Below, one piece after another: positions 35,543-44,742 of a stretch of 64,000 bases of DNA (the first letter of the stretch is position 1; each line of letters opens with the position of its first letter). The notes under the pieces are model-generated. The model was not told the origin of the DNA and did not search any database. It saw only the letters and a program-made list of their open reading frames with translations. Position numbers and translations under genes: made by a program. The DNA is from Paenibacillus sp. MAEPY2 (GTDB lineage Bacteria; Bacillota; Bacilli; Paenibacillales; Paenibacillaceae): positions 372,001-436,000 of the forward strand of contig NZ_AWUK01000010.1 of NCBI RefSeq assembly GCF_000499205.1, read 5' to 3'.

Positions 35543-35568
35543 GTTTGAAATTTTTCGAACTATATAAT
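35543..35568 (+). promoter_or_regulatory. ArsR operator copy 2 and promoter of NTF2-like gene
   Basis: GTTTGAAATTTTTCGAAC (35543-35560) ends two bases before TATAAT (35563-35568). It therefore sits in the spacer of the promoter for the gene at 35605, where bound repressor would block RNA polymerase. Confidence 0.65.
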
Positions 35569-35604
35569 GAAAAAGCGGATTGTATACTTTTAGGAGGAAT
35601 ATGA

Positions 35605-35994
35605 ATGAGTACAACTAGCACTACGACAATGTTAAACAACTATTTCCGTTTATTTGACGCTTCCCGTACGGACGAACGTGCAATGCAGGATCTGTTATCC
35701 CTGTTTACACCGGATGCAGAGATTGTACTGAACGGCACCAGCAGAACAGGTTTCGATGGTTTTATGAAGGCATTTTACGAATACAATAACGATGTGAGAC
35801 ACATGTGGGATCGTTGGGAGCTTCAACCGGACGGCAGCTACCAGACGAACTGGGCCGTATGTGGGCAAGCGACAGATGGTACCGTATATGCCAAAACAGG
35901 CATCGATATTGCTCGTGTGAATGAGGCGGGGCAGATTGTATATTTGGAAAATGTGCAGTCCGATAAGGATGCATTCAGCAAGTATAACCAGTAA
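35605..35994 (+). CDS. NTF2-like (SnoaL-type) protein
   Basis: A 129-residue single-domain protein of the nuclear transport factor 2-like superfamily, with helix-rich N-terminus (MLNNYFRLFDASRTDERAMQ), LLSLFTPDAEIVLNG and the closing strand GQIVYLENVQSD. The fold serves as isomerase, dehydratase or ligand-binding domain, and catalytic residues cannot be assigned here. AGGAGG lies just upstream. It is transcribed divergently from the ArsR gene and probably repressed by it, so it may belong to an oxidant or xenobiotic response (inference). Confidence 0.82.
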   Translation: MSTTSTTTMLNNYFRLFDASRTDERAMQDLLSLFTPDAEIVLNGTSRTGFDGFMKAFYEYNNDVRHMWDRWELQPDGSYQTNWAVCGQATDGTVYAKTGIDIARVNEAGQIVYLENVQSDKDAFSKYNQ

Positions 35995-36016
35995 TGCTTA
36001 TATCTAATTATAGAAC

Positions 36017-36059
36017 AACAGGTGCCCTCTAAATGTTCAGAGGACACCTGTTCTTTTTT
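36017..36059. terminator. Terminator between convergent genes
   Basis: Stem AACAGGTG(C)CCTCT/AGAGG(A)CACCTGTT with an eight-base loop and six T on the plus strand. Confidence 0.85.
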
Positions 36060-36116
36060 CTTAATTCCTGTATTGGTAAGTGTAATCTTGATTCATTCGT
36101 TTCAATTTCCGGCAGC

Positions 36117-37667
36117 TTACTTCTGCATCGTTTTATTCTGAAAAGCAGCGATATCGGCATACTCCTCTTCAAACTTACGGGAGATGCGGATGAAGATCGG
36201 GAGCAGCTCGCGATAGACGCGAACGCTATCCGGGTCTGGCTGATGCCGATGGGTCGATCCAATCATGCCGGAGACGGCACTGAGGGAATCGATGCGGCCA
36301 AGGGCATACAGCCCCAGTACGGCTGCCCCGAGACAGGAGCTCTCGATACTTTCGGGAATGATGACATCCTGATCGAAAATATCAGCCATCATCTGGCGCC
36401 ATAGCTCAGAGCGGGCGAAGCCGCCTGTGGCCTGGATCTTTTTCGGACGACCGATTTTTTCTTCAATCGCCAACATAACGGTGTACAGATTAAACAAGAC
36501 ACCTTCAAGAGCAGCGCGGATCATGTGCTCCTTCTTGTGATGCAGCGTCAGGCCAAAGAACGAGCCGCGAGCATTAGGGTTCCATAGTGGAGCCCGCTCA
36601 CCCGTCATGTATGGATGGAACAACAGGCCTTCTGAGCCTGGCGGTACATTTTCGGCAACACGGGTCAATACTTCATATGGATCAATCCCAAGGCGTTTCG
36701 CGGTCTCTACCTCGGATGCTGCAAACTCATCCCGAATCCAGCGGAATATAACCCCGCCATTATTCACTGGACCTCCAATCACCCACGCATCCTCGGTGAG
36801 CGCATAACAGAAGAAGCGTCCTTTCGGATCGGTGACCGGCTTGTCCACAACGGTACGAATCGCTCCGCTGGTTCCGATGGTAACGGCCACGACGCCTGGA
36901 TCAATGGCGTTTACGCCCAGATTGGAGAGCACGCCGTCACTTGCTCCGATGACAAATGGCGTCGTATCAGCAATACCCATCTCTTTGGCATACTCAGGAT
37001 TTAAGCCTTTCTTGAGCAGATGAGTCGTCGGCACAAGGCGGGACAGGTGATCCGGAGTAATGCCTGCGACATGCAGTGCTTCCTCGTCCCAGTCGAGCTT
37101 TTCGAGATTCATCAGTCCGGTGGCGGAGGCCATGGAATGGTCAATCACATACTCGGAAAATAGCTTATAAAAAACATATTCTTTCATTGAAATGAACTTG
37201 TGCGTCTGTTTGGACAGTTCCGGTTGATCTCGGGTCAACCACATGATTTTGGTCAGGGGTGACATCGGATGAATCGGTGTGCCTGTTCTCAAATAAATTT
37301 CGTGACCGTTCATTTCGGTTTTGAGTGCTTCAGTCCATTCGGCACTGCGATTGTCTGCCCATGTCATCGCCCGCATCAGCGGTTTGCCATGTTCATCGAC
37401 GGGCAGAATGCTGTGCATGGCTGAACTGAACGAGACAAACAGAATTTCATCCGGTTTGATGCCCGCCTTGGAGGTCGCCTGTTTAACCGATTCTACGACT
37501 GCTTTGAAAATATCTTCCGCATCCTGCTCTGCAATCGCAGGAGTAGGGGTATACAGCGGGTAATCGGCACCGCCTTGAGCCACGATCGTTCCGTTCTCTT
37601 CAAACAGGACGGCCTTCGTGGAGGTGGTGCCGATATCTACGCCAATCATATAGGGTGAAGAAGCCAT
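36117..37667 (-). CDS. gntK: Gluconokinase (FGGY family)
   Basis: A 516-residue sugar kinase of the FGGY family, closest in pattern to Bacillus GntK. The phosphate-binding loop is VDIGTTSTKAVLF, followed by ADYPLYTPTPAIAEQD, and the second domain has TIGTSGAIRTVV and ATGGFARSELWRQMMADIFD. It phosphorylates D-gluconate to 6-phosphogluconate for the pentose phosphate pathway. GAGGG lies eight bases before the ATG. A CUT1 importer operon ends 133 bases upstream on the same strand. A 14-base perfect palindrome in that gap suggests a separate, regulated promoter. Xylulokinase is the main alternative. Confidence 0.87.
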   Translation of the reverse strand: MASSPYMIGVDIGTTSTKAVLFEENGTIVAQGGADYPLYTPTPAIAEQDAEDIFKAVVESVKQATSKAGIKPDEILFVSFSSAMHSILPVDEHGKPLMRAMTWADNRSAEWTEALKTEMNGHEIYLRTGTPIHPMSPLTKIMWLTRDQPELSKQTHKFISMKEYVFYKLFSEYVIDHSMASATGLMNLEKLDWDEEALHVAGITPDHLSRLVPTTHLLKKGLNPEYAKEMGIADTTPFVIGASDGVLSNLGVNAIDPGVVAVTIGTSGAIRTVVDKPVTDPKGRFFCYALTEDAWVIGGPVNNGGVIFRWIRDEFAASEVETAKRLGIDPYEVLTRVAENVPPGSEGLLFHPYMTGERAPLWNPNARGSFFGLTLHHKKEHMIRAALEGVLFNLYTVMLAIEEKIGRPKKIQATGGFARSELWRQMMADIFDQDVIIPESIESSCLGAAVLGLYALGRIDSLSAVSGMIGSTHRHQPDPDSVRVYRELLPIFIRISRKFEEEYADIAAFQNKTMQK

Positions 37668-37746
37668 TTTGTCATCCCTCTTTCTTGAATATATAAGTTA
37701 AATGAATGCTGCTGTCTATTCATCCAACTTATATGGCATCTGGTAT

Positions 37747-37787
37747 TTATCTATAGATAAGAATATCAGACTTGAGGGATGGATCAA
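37747..37787 (-). promoter_or_regulatory. Promoter and palindrome before gntK
   Basis: On the minus strand TTGATC, 16-base spacer, TATTCT, directly followed by the perfect palindrome TTATCTATAGATAA (37747-37760). A repressor at the palindrome would block transcription start. Confidence 0.45.
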
Positions 37788-37800
37788 AATGCAGCTGTCC

Positions 37801-38628
37801 CTAATCCTTCACTGCCCCTGCGGCAATATCGGAGATAAACTGGCGGCTGATGAACAGGAACATCACGATCAGTGGAATAACAGCCAGCAGTGTACCCGCA
37901 ATAACCATCGCATAATCCGTATTGTACAATCCGTTTAATTGGGACAGCGCAATCTGCAGCGTGTACTTTCGTGCATCTGTCAAGACAATCAGGGGCCAGA
38001 GATAATCATTCCATACGCCAATAAACGTGAACGCCCCGAGGAAGGCAAAGGCAGGCCGCAGAATCGGCAATGCCACGTTCCAATAGAGCCGGAAGAAATT
38101 ACAGCCATCGATGCGTCCGGCATCCAGCAGGTCATTCGGAATAGACTCCGTGGCATACTGGCGAATCCAGAAGATGCCGAAGGCGTTCACCATGCCCGGG
38201 ATAATAAGGGCTTTGAAGGAACCGACCCATCCGAACGTCGCCATAAGCACGAAGGAAGGCACCAGCGACAGCTGGGAAGGCACCATCATGGTGGCGAGCA
38301 GCAGGACGAAGAGCCATTTTTTACCCGGAAATTCAAACTTCGCAAACGCAAACCCTGCCAGTGAATCAAAAAACAGCACCAGTACCGTCACCAAGCCCGC
38401 CACAAACAACGTATTCATGAATGCGCCCCAGAAGTCAATCTGCTGAAGCACCCGACTGATATTGTTCCACAGTTCCCCTCCGAACCAGAGCTGAGGTGGG
38501 AACTTGTAGATATCGGACGTCGTCCGGGTGGACATTACAATCAGCCAATAGAACGGGAACATGGAAATGAGCATGCCCCCGATAAGACCGGTATACAACA
38601 CCAGCGATTTGAGAGATTTGGACGTCAT
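37801..38628 (-). CDS. Carbohydrate ABC transporter permease (MalG-type)
   Basis: A 275-residue membrane protein with six segments and the EAA-loop of CUT1 permeases (YATESIPNDLLDAGRIDGCN). It has the short N-terminus of the MalG/UgpE type. A run of G precedes the ATG by seven bases. It pairs with the MalF-type permease 21 bases upstream and the lipoprotein before that. No ATPase gene is present, so a shared MsmX-type ATPase elsewhere probably energises the system. Confidence 0.92.
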   Translation of the reverse strand: MTSKSLKSLVLYTGLIGGMLISMFPFYWLIVMSTRTTSDIYKFPPQLWFGGELWNNISRVLQQIDFWGAFMNTLFVAGLVTVLVLFFDSLAGFAFAKFEFPGKKWLFVLLLATMMVPSQLSLVPSFVLMATFGWVGSFKALIIPGMVNAFGIFWIRQYATESIPNDLLDAGRIDGCNFFRLYWNVALPILRPAFAFLGAFTFIGVWNDYLWPLIVLTDARKYTLQIALSQLNGLYNTDYAMVIAGTLLAVIPLIVMFLFISRQFISDIAAGAVKD

Positions 38629-38649
38629 GAGCGCTCCCCCCTTGTCACA

Positions 38650-39600
38650 TCAGGATGACTTGCCTTGAACGAGCTTCCAGTTCACGATCGAGAACAGGGC
38701 GATAATGAGGAACATGCCCCATCCAACCGCTGCACCATAGCCGAAGTAGTTGTTAATGAATGATTCGCGGTAAAGGTACAATACAATGGTCATCCCGGCT
38801 GCACCTGCGCCGCCATCGTTGCTCACGAGAATTTGTGGTTCGGTAAATAGCTGCATGCCGCCGATTGTCGATGTGATGACAGTGAACAGAATGACGGGAC
38901 GCAGCATCGGAATTGTAATGCGGAAAAAGGACTGTATCCCGGATGCGCCGTCAATCTTGGCAGCCTCGTACAATGTCTGGGGGATGCTCTGAAGTCCGGC
39001 CAGATAGATGACTGCGTTGTATCCCGTCCAGCGCCAGACAACCATTGAGGAGATCGCTACCTTAATGCCCCATGGTGCATTAAGCCATTCCACTACCGGA
39101 AGTCCGACGGACTGTAACAGGTAGTTGAGAAACCCGTAGTTGTTGGCAAACAGGGCACCGAAGATAATGGCGACGGCCACGATAGACGTCACGTTCGGCA
39201 GGAAATAGCCCACACGAAACAGGGTGCGGAATTTTACAAAAGGTGCATGCAGCAAGAATGCCACAATTAGGGCAAAGAACAGCATCGGAATGGTGGAATA
39301 AATCCAGATCATGAACGTGTTGCCCACCGCTTGCCAGAATTCTGCATCAGTCAGCATATATTTAAAGTTGTTTAGTCCGTTATAGGTCATTACGCCAATG
39401 CCATCCCATTTGTGGAAGGCCAGATATAAGGAGAAACCGATCGGAAACAGTCCAAATACGGCAAACAGAATGTAAAACGGGGAGATTGCCACATAGAGTG
39501 CGCGATGTTCCCACATCCGGGACAAGAGTGATTTCTGCCGATCCAAATCCGGACGTACCTTTCCGGGATCCGGGGTGAGGCGAGGTTCGGTTACAGCCAT
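38650..39600 (-). CDS. Sugar ABC transporter permease (MalF-type)
   Basis: A 316-residue permease with six membrane segments and the EAA-loop IPQTLYEAAKIDGASGIQSF. The frame begins at 39627, but the ATG at 39600 has AAAGGAGG seven bases upstream and gives MAVTEPRLTPDPGK. It lies between the binding-protein gene and the second permease. Confidence 0.92.
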   Translation of the reverse strand: MAVTEPRLTPDPGKVRPDLDRQKSLLSRMWEHRALYVAISPFYILFAVFGLFPIGFSLYLAFHKWDGIGVMTYNGLNNFKYMLTDAEFWQAVGNTFMIWIYSTIPMLFFALIVAFLLHAPFVKFRTLFRVGYFLPNVTSIVAVAIIFGALFANNYGFLNYLLQSVGLPVVEWLNAPWGIKVAISSMVVWRWTGYNAVIYLAGLQSIPQTLYEAAKIDGASGIQSFFRITIPMLRPVILFTVITSTIGGMQLFTEPQILVSNDGGAGAAGMTIVLYLYRESFINNYFGYGAAVGWGMFLIIALFSIVNWKLVQGKSS

Positions 39601-39645
39601 ATGAATTCCTCCTTTGCGGATTGCCATCTCGTAAGAGTGTCTGAA

Positions 39646-40920
39646 TTAACGCTGTAACTCCCGCTCAACACGGTGAACCGTATCGGGCCAGACCTGCTCC
39701 GGGTTGGCATTTTGCTTCGCAATATCATTCAGCCGCCGAGTTATGATGTTGTGTACCGAAGGGTATCGTTCGCCAAAGAACGCTTCTGGCACATGCTGTG
39801 CCGATTCGGCAAATACAGGCCCTGTCGCCTGTCCGCCGAAGAAGGGTTCTTCTTCTTTCATCGCCGGTGTATCAAACACACCCGGTGCCGATGGAAACAG
39901 GTTCAACGTTGTATACTGTTCAAGCTGGTTTTCCGGGCTTTGCAGCCACTGGATGACTTCGAACGCTTCTTTTGGATGTTTGCTCGATTTCAAAATGGAC
40001 AGGAATGACCCGCCGTTATTGCCGTCTCCCCCAGGAGCGCGAGTGACTCGCCACTTGCCCGATGTATCCGGTGCGGCTTCCTGCAATACCTGCTTCATCC
40101 AGACCGCTCCCACAAAGGAGGCAATCTCACCATTATTCATCGCTGCGTTCCAGCCCGGGGTCCAGCCGTCTGCATTGGCGAGCAGCCCTTTTTGTTTGAA
40201 GGATACGGCGGTATCCCAGCTCTGCTTGACGAGTGGTGAATCCATGCCGATAAACGAGCCGTCCGGACGGAAATACCGTTCGGTTCCTTGCGACAATACT
40301 TGATTGTAAACGGTTCCAATATTGTCGGTTAGAAATACCTTTCCTCCGAACTTCTCCTTGATCTTTTCTCCGGCAGCAGAATAAGCATCCCAGTTGTTGA
40401 TCTGGCGAGCCACTTCTTCAGGCTCGGAGGGCAATCCGGCCTCCTTAAACAGATCTGCACGGTAGAAGAGAGCTGTAGGTCCCGTATCCATGGGGAAGCC
40501 GATCATCTGCCCGTCTGGCGTAACACCTTGCTTCCATTTCCAATCCAGATATTGGTCTTCGACGTCACCTGCGCCGAGATCATACAGATTATAGAAACGG
40601 TCCTCGCTGGGAAAGAGCTCCATGATCCAATCGTTCAATGCGACAATGTCGGGCTCACCTGAGCGCGCAGCGAGTGTCGTTTTGAGTTTTGCCTTGAAAT
40701 CACCGCCGATTTTCTGGGCGGTCAGTTCAATATTGGGGAACTTTTCCTTGGCCTTGGCAATTAGCTTATCATCGATGGAACGGTTCCAGTACCATAATGT
40801 AAGCGTTACCTTTTTGTTGCTCGCTGAATCGTTCTGTCCCGGCCAGAGTGAGCATCCGCTCACCAGCATGACACAGACTAGCAGAATGGCTGTCCAGCAT
40901 GTTCTTTTCCGGCGGATCAT
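39646..40920 (-). CDS. Extracellular solute-binding lipoprotein
   Basis: A 424-residue binding protein with signal peptide and lipobox LVSGCS (Cys about 23), of the SBP_bac_1 (CUT1) family: VTLTLWYWNRSIDDKLIAKA at the start, then the typical WTPGWNAAMNNGEIASFVGA central region. It is the first gene of an importer operon that runs into gntK, so the ligand may be a sugar acid or a gluconate-containing sugar (inference). Two palindromes lie in the upstream region shared with the divergent GTP cyclohydrolase gene. Confidence 0.9.
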   Translation of the reverse strand: MIRRKRTCWTAILLVCVMLVSGCSLWPGQNDSASNKKVTLTLWYWNRSIDDKLIAKAKEKFPNIELTAQKIGGDFKAKLKTTLAARSGEPDIVALNDWIMELFPSEDRFYNLYDLGAGDVEDQYLDWKWKQGVTPDGQMIGFPMDTGPTALFYRADLFKEAGLPSEPEEVARQINNWDAYSAAGEKIKEKFGGKVFLTDNIGTVYNQVLSQGTERYFRPDGSFIGMDSPLVKQSWDTAVSFKQKGLLANADGWTPGWNAAMNNGEIASFVGAVWMKQVLQEAAPDTSGKWRVTRAPGGDGNNGGSFLSILKSSKHPKEAFEVIQWLQSPENQLEQYTTLNLFPSAPGVFDTPAMKEEEPFFGGQATGPVFAESAQHVPEAFFGERYPSVHNIITRRLNDIAKQNANPEQVWPDTVHRVERELQR

Positions 40921-40979
40921 GTGATAACCCCCTCATCGTTAAGTTCGAGGCATGAAGTGCGATGGACTACAACATAAGT

Positions 40980-41004
40980 GTATGAGCAGTTTATAAACTC
41001 ATAC
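40980..41004. promoter_or_regulatory. Palindrome GTATGAG-N11-CTCATAC
   Basis: Its centre contains TTTATA, which read on the minus strand gives TATAAA, a -10 box (with TTCAGG 17 bases upstream). A protein bound here would cover the importer promoter. Confidence 0.45.
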
Positions 41005-41023
41005 CCAATATTCCTGAAATGAA

Positions 41024-41037
41024 ACACAAATTTGTGT
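41024..41037. promoter_or_regulatory. Perfect palindrome ACACAAATTTGTGT
   Basis: A 14-base perfect palindrome between the divergent importer and GTP cyclohydrolase genes, 20 bases from the GTATGAG palindrome. Confidence 0.4.
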
Positions 41038-41060
41038 CGGTTACGTATCATAAATTTTGT

Positions 41061-41131
41061 AGTTACTTTAGAAACAAAAGTTACTTGACACAACATAATT
41101 TTTATTTTAAACTTGCTTACATAAAGTAACT
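41061..41131 (+). promoter_or_regulatory. Promoter of GTP cyclohydrolase gene with AGTTACTT repeats
   Basis: TTGACA, 17-base spacer, TAAACT (41085-41113). AGTTACTT occurs at 41061 and 41079, and its inverse AAGTAACT at 41124, so the promoter is framed by an inverted repeat that may bind a regulator. I see no FMN riboswitch here. Confidence 0.5.
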
Positions 41132-41243
41132 AATGATGATGACAATAATATAGATACGTACGATATGCCGTTCAGTGATCCATTTTCCGTCAAGATGCGA
41201 ATCCATTCCTAACCAAAGATGGCTTAACAGGAGGAACTTACTA

Positions 41244-42011
41244 ATGATTAATTCACATATTATTCAACTGCTTGCCCCCAAAATTCAGACTTTTCCGAGT
41301 GGAAAAGAATTCATATACCTCGTGGGTCCGATTAAACTCCCGGTGAATCTCGATGGAGAGACACGTACCTTCCAGTGGTACAGCTGGATGAAATCGGAGA
41401 AGGCCATGGAGAGCGGTGAGCTGATTGAATCGCTCGCTACTGCCGAACTGGCTGAACGCCAGCAATCCAGTGTATTGGTATACGGTGACTTTGCCGAAGC
41501 ACAGGAAGCGCTGATTCGGATGCACAGCATCTGTCATACAGGCGACATTTTTGGCAGCAAACGCTGTGATTGCGGCTTCCAGCTGGAGCAATCGATGAAG
41601 ATGATTGCTGCCCACGGAGCAGGCGCGCTGTTCTACTTGGCAAACCATGAGGGCCGTGGTATCGGTCTGTTCAGCAAAGCGATGGCCTACCTGCTGCAAG
41701 AGGAAGGTTTGGATACCGTTGATGCGAACCTGCAACTTGGTTTCACGGATGATGCGCGTAATTATGATGATGCCATTGCCGTATTGCGTGCATTGCGTTC
41801 AGCACCCGTTACATTGATCACCAACAATCCACGGAAGCTCGCTGCTTTGCAGGAAGCGGGATTGAATGTGGGTGGACGTGTTCCACTGTGGGGAGATCGT
41901 TCGGCCTTCAACGAAAAATATTTGCAGACCAAAGTGAGCCGTTCCGGCCACTTGGCAGAGAAGGATGGCTGGGCTGGAGAAGAAACCTTGCTTCCGCATG
42001 CCCAGGCTTAA
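41244..42011 (+). CDS. ribA: GTP cyclohydrolase II
   Basis: A 255-residue stand-alone GTP cyclohydrolase II, which opens the imidazole ring of GTP and releases formate and pyrophosphate in the first step of riboflavin synthesis. Zinc-binding cysteines lie in HSICHTGDIFGSKRCDCG, and the active-site stretch NHEGRGIGLFSKAMAYLLQE follows. LGFTDDARNYDDA and LITNNPRKLAAL complete the family pattern. The ATG at 41244 has AGGAGG nine bases upstream. Bacilli usually have a fused RibBA, so this may be a paralogue serving another pathway (inference). The N-terminal ~80 residues diverge from typical RibA. Confidence 0.87.
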   Translation: MINSHIIQLLAPKIQTFPSGKEFIYLVGPIKLPVNLDGETRTFQWYSWMKSEKAMESGELIESLATAELAERQQSSVLVYGDFAEAQEALIRMHSICHTGDIFGSKRCDCGFQLEQSMKMIAAHGAGALFYLANHEGRGIGLFSKAMAYLLQEEGLDTVDANLQLGFTDDARNYDDAIAVLRALRSAPVTLITNNPRKLAALQEAGLNVGGRVPLWGDRSAFNEKYLQTKVSRSGHLAEKDGWAGEETLLPHAQA

Positions 42012-42090
42012 AAGGATGATCCTGATGGATCATTCAGCATAATTTGCCATGAAGTCGGTTTGTTCTACCGTTCAATAGACAGGATAACTT

Positions 42091-42137
42091 AAGCTGTTCG
42101 TGTATGCTCCTTCCGGGGTTACATGAACAGCTTTTTT
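42091..42137 (+). terminator. Rho-independent terminator
   Basis: Stem AAGCTGTTCGTGTA/TACATGAACAGCTT with a long loop and six T, 80 bases after the cyclohydrolase gene and upstream of the glpP promoter. Confidence 0.8.
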
Positions 42138-42200
42138 GAGTTTAGACAACGAAATAGTCCATTCTTACGTCAAGAAATATTCTTTCGACCCTGACTTCCC

Positions 42201-42229
42201 TTGCCGTTCCACCATGTGAACTATACAAT
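42201..42229 (+). promoter_or_regulatory. Promoter of glpP-glpK
   Basis: TTGCCG, 17-base spacer, TACAAT. It lies downstream of the preceding terminator and 33 bases before glpP. Confidence 0.5.
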
Positions 42230-42261
42230 ATAGGCATCTGATTTATGCGGGAGGAACGAGG

Positions 42262-44351
<2,090 letters not shown>

Positions 44352-44399
44352 GTAGAGAATACGTGGAATGGGCATTTGTACTTTTTCGTTAAACTTATA

Positions 44400-44418
44400 C
44401 AATAAATGATATTTATTG
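44400..44418. repeat. Palindrome CAATAAAT-gat-ATTTATTG
   Basis: Eight-base perfect arms with a three-base centre, 50 bases after glpK. There is no T-run, so it is not a clear terminator. The rest of the 391-base gap to glpD contains the glpD promoter and leader. Confidence 0.4.
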
Positions 44419-44578
44419 GTGGAAAATGATGCATAACTTACAGGGGTTATTTTCCTGGAGAAGGGAAAACAACTATCCACTTTAAGGGAAAATAAATGAT
44501 TAATGGATCAGCTTGAAATTCCCTCCGCAGGCAGTACAACTTTTTGAAATTTTTTTGAATAATGTGTCATTTCAGGCC

Positions 44579-44607
44579 TTCACGCCGCCGGAAATGTGTG
44601 ATAGGAT
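44579..44607 (+). promoter_or_regulatory. Candidate glpD promoter
   Basis: TTCACG, 17-base spacer, TAGGAT, predicting a start near 44614 and a leader that contains the terminator hairpin. Four of six matches in each box, so moderate. Confidence 0.4.
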
Positions 44608-44646
44608 TAACTCACAAGTTAAAAAATGATGTCTGGAGATCGGGAG

Positions 44647-44698
44647 AGACCACGTACCGCTCAGCAATTGCTGCAGCGAATGACGTGGTCTTTTTTTT
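44647..44698 (+). terminator. GlpP-controlled leader terminator of glpD
   Basis: Stem AGACCACGT/ACGTGGTCT with inner pairing around CAGCAATTGCTG, followed by eight T, located 45 bases before glpD. In Bacillus, GlpP with glycerol-3-phosphate binds this kind of leader and permits read-through. Confidence 0.8.
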
Positions 44699-44742
44699 GT
44701 GCTTTTGTGAGTGAAACAAAGGTAATGAATGGAGGAATCGGG

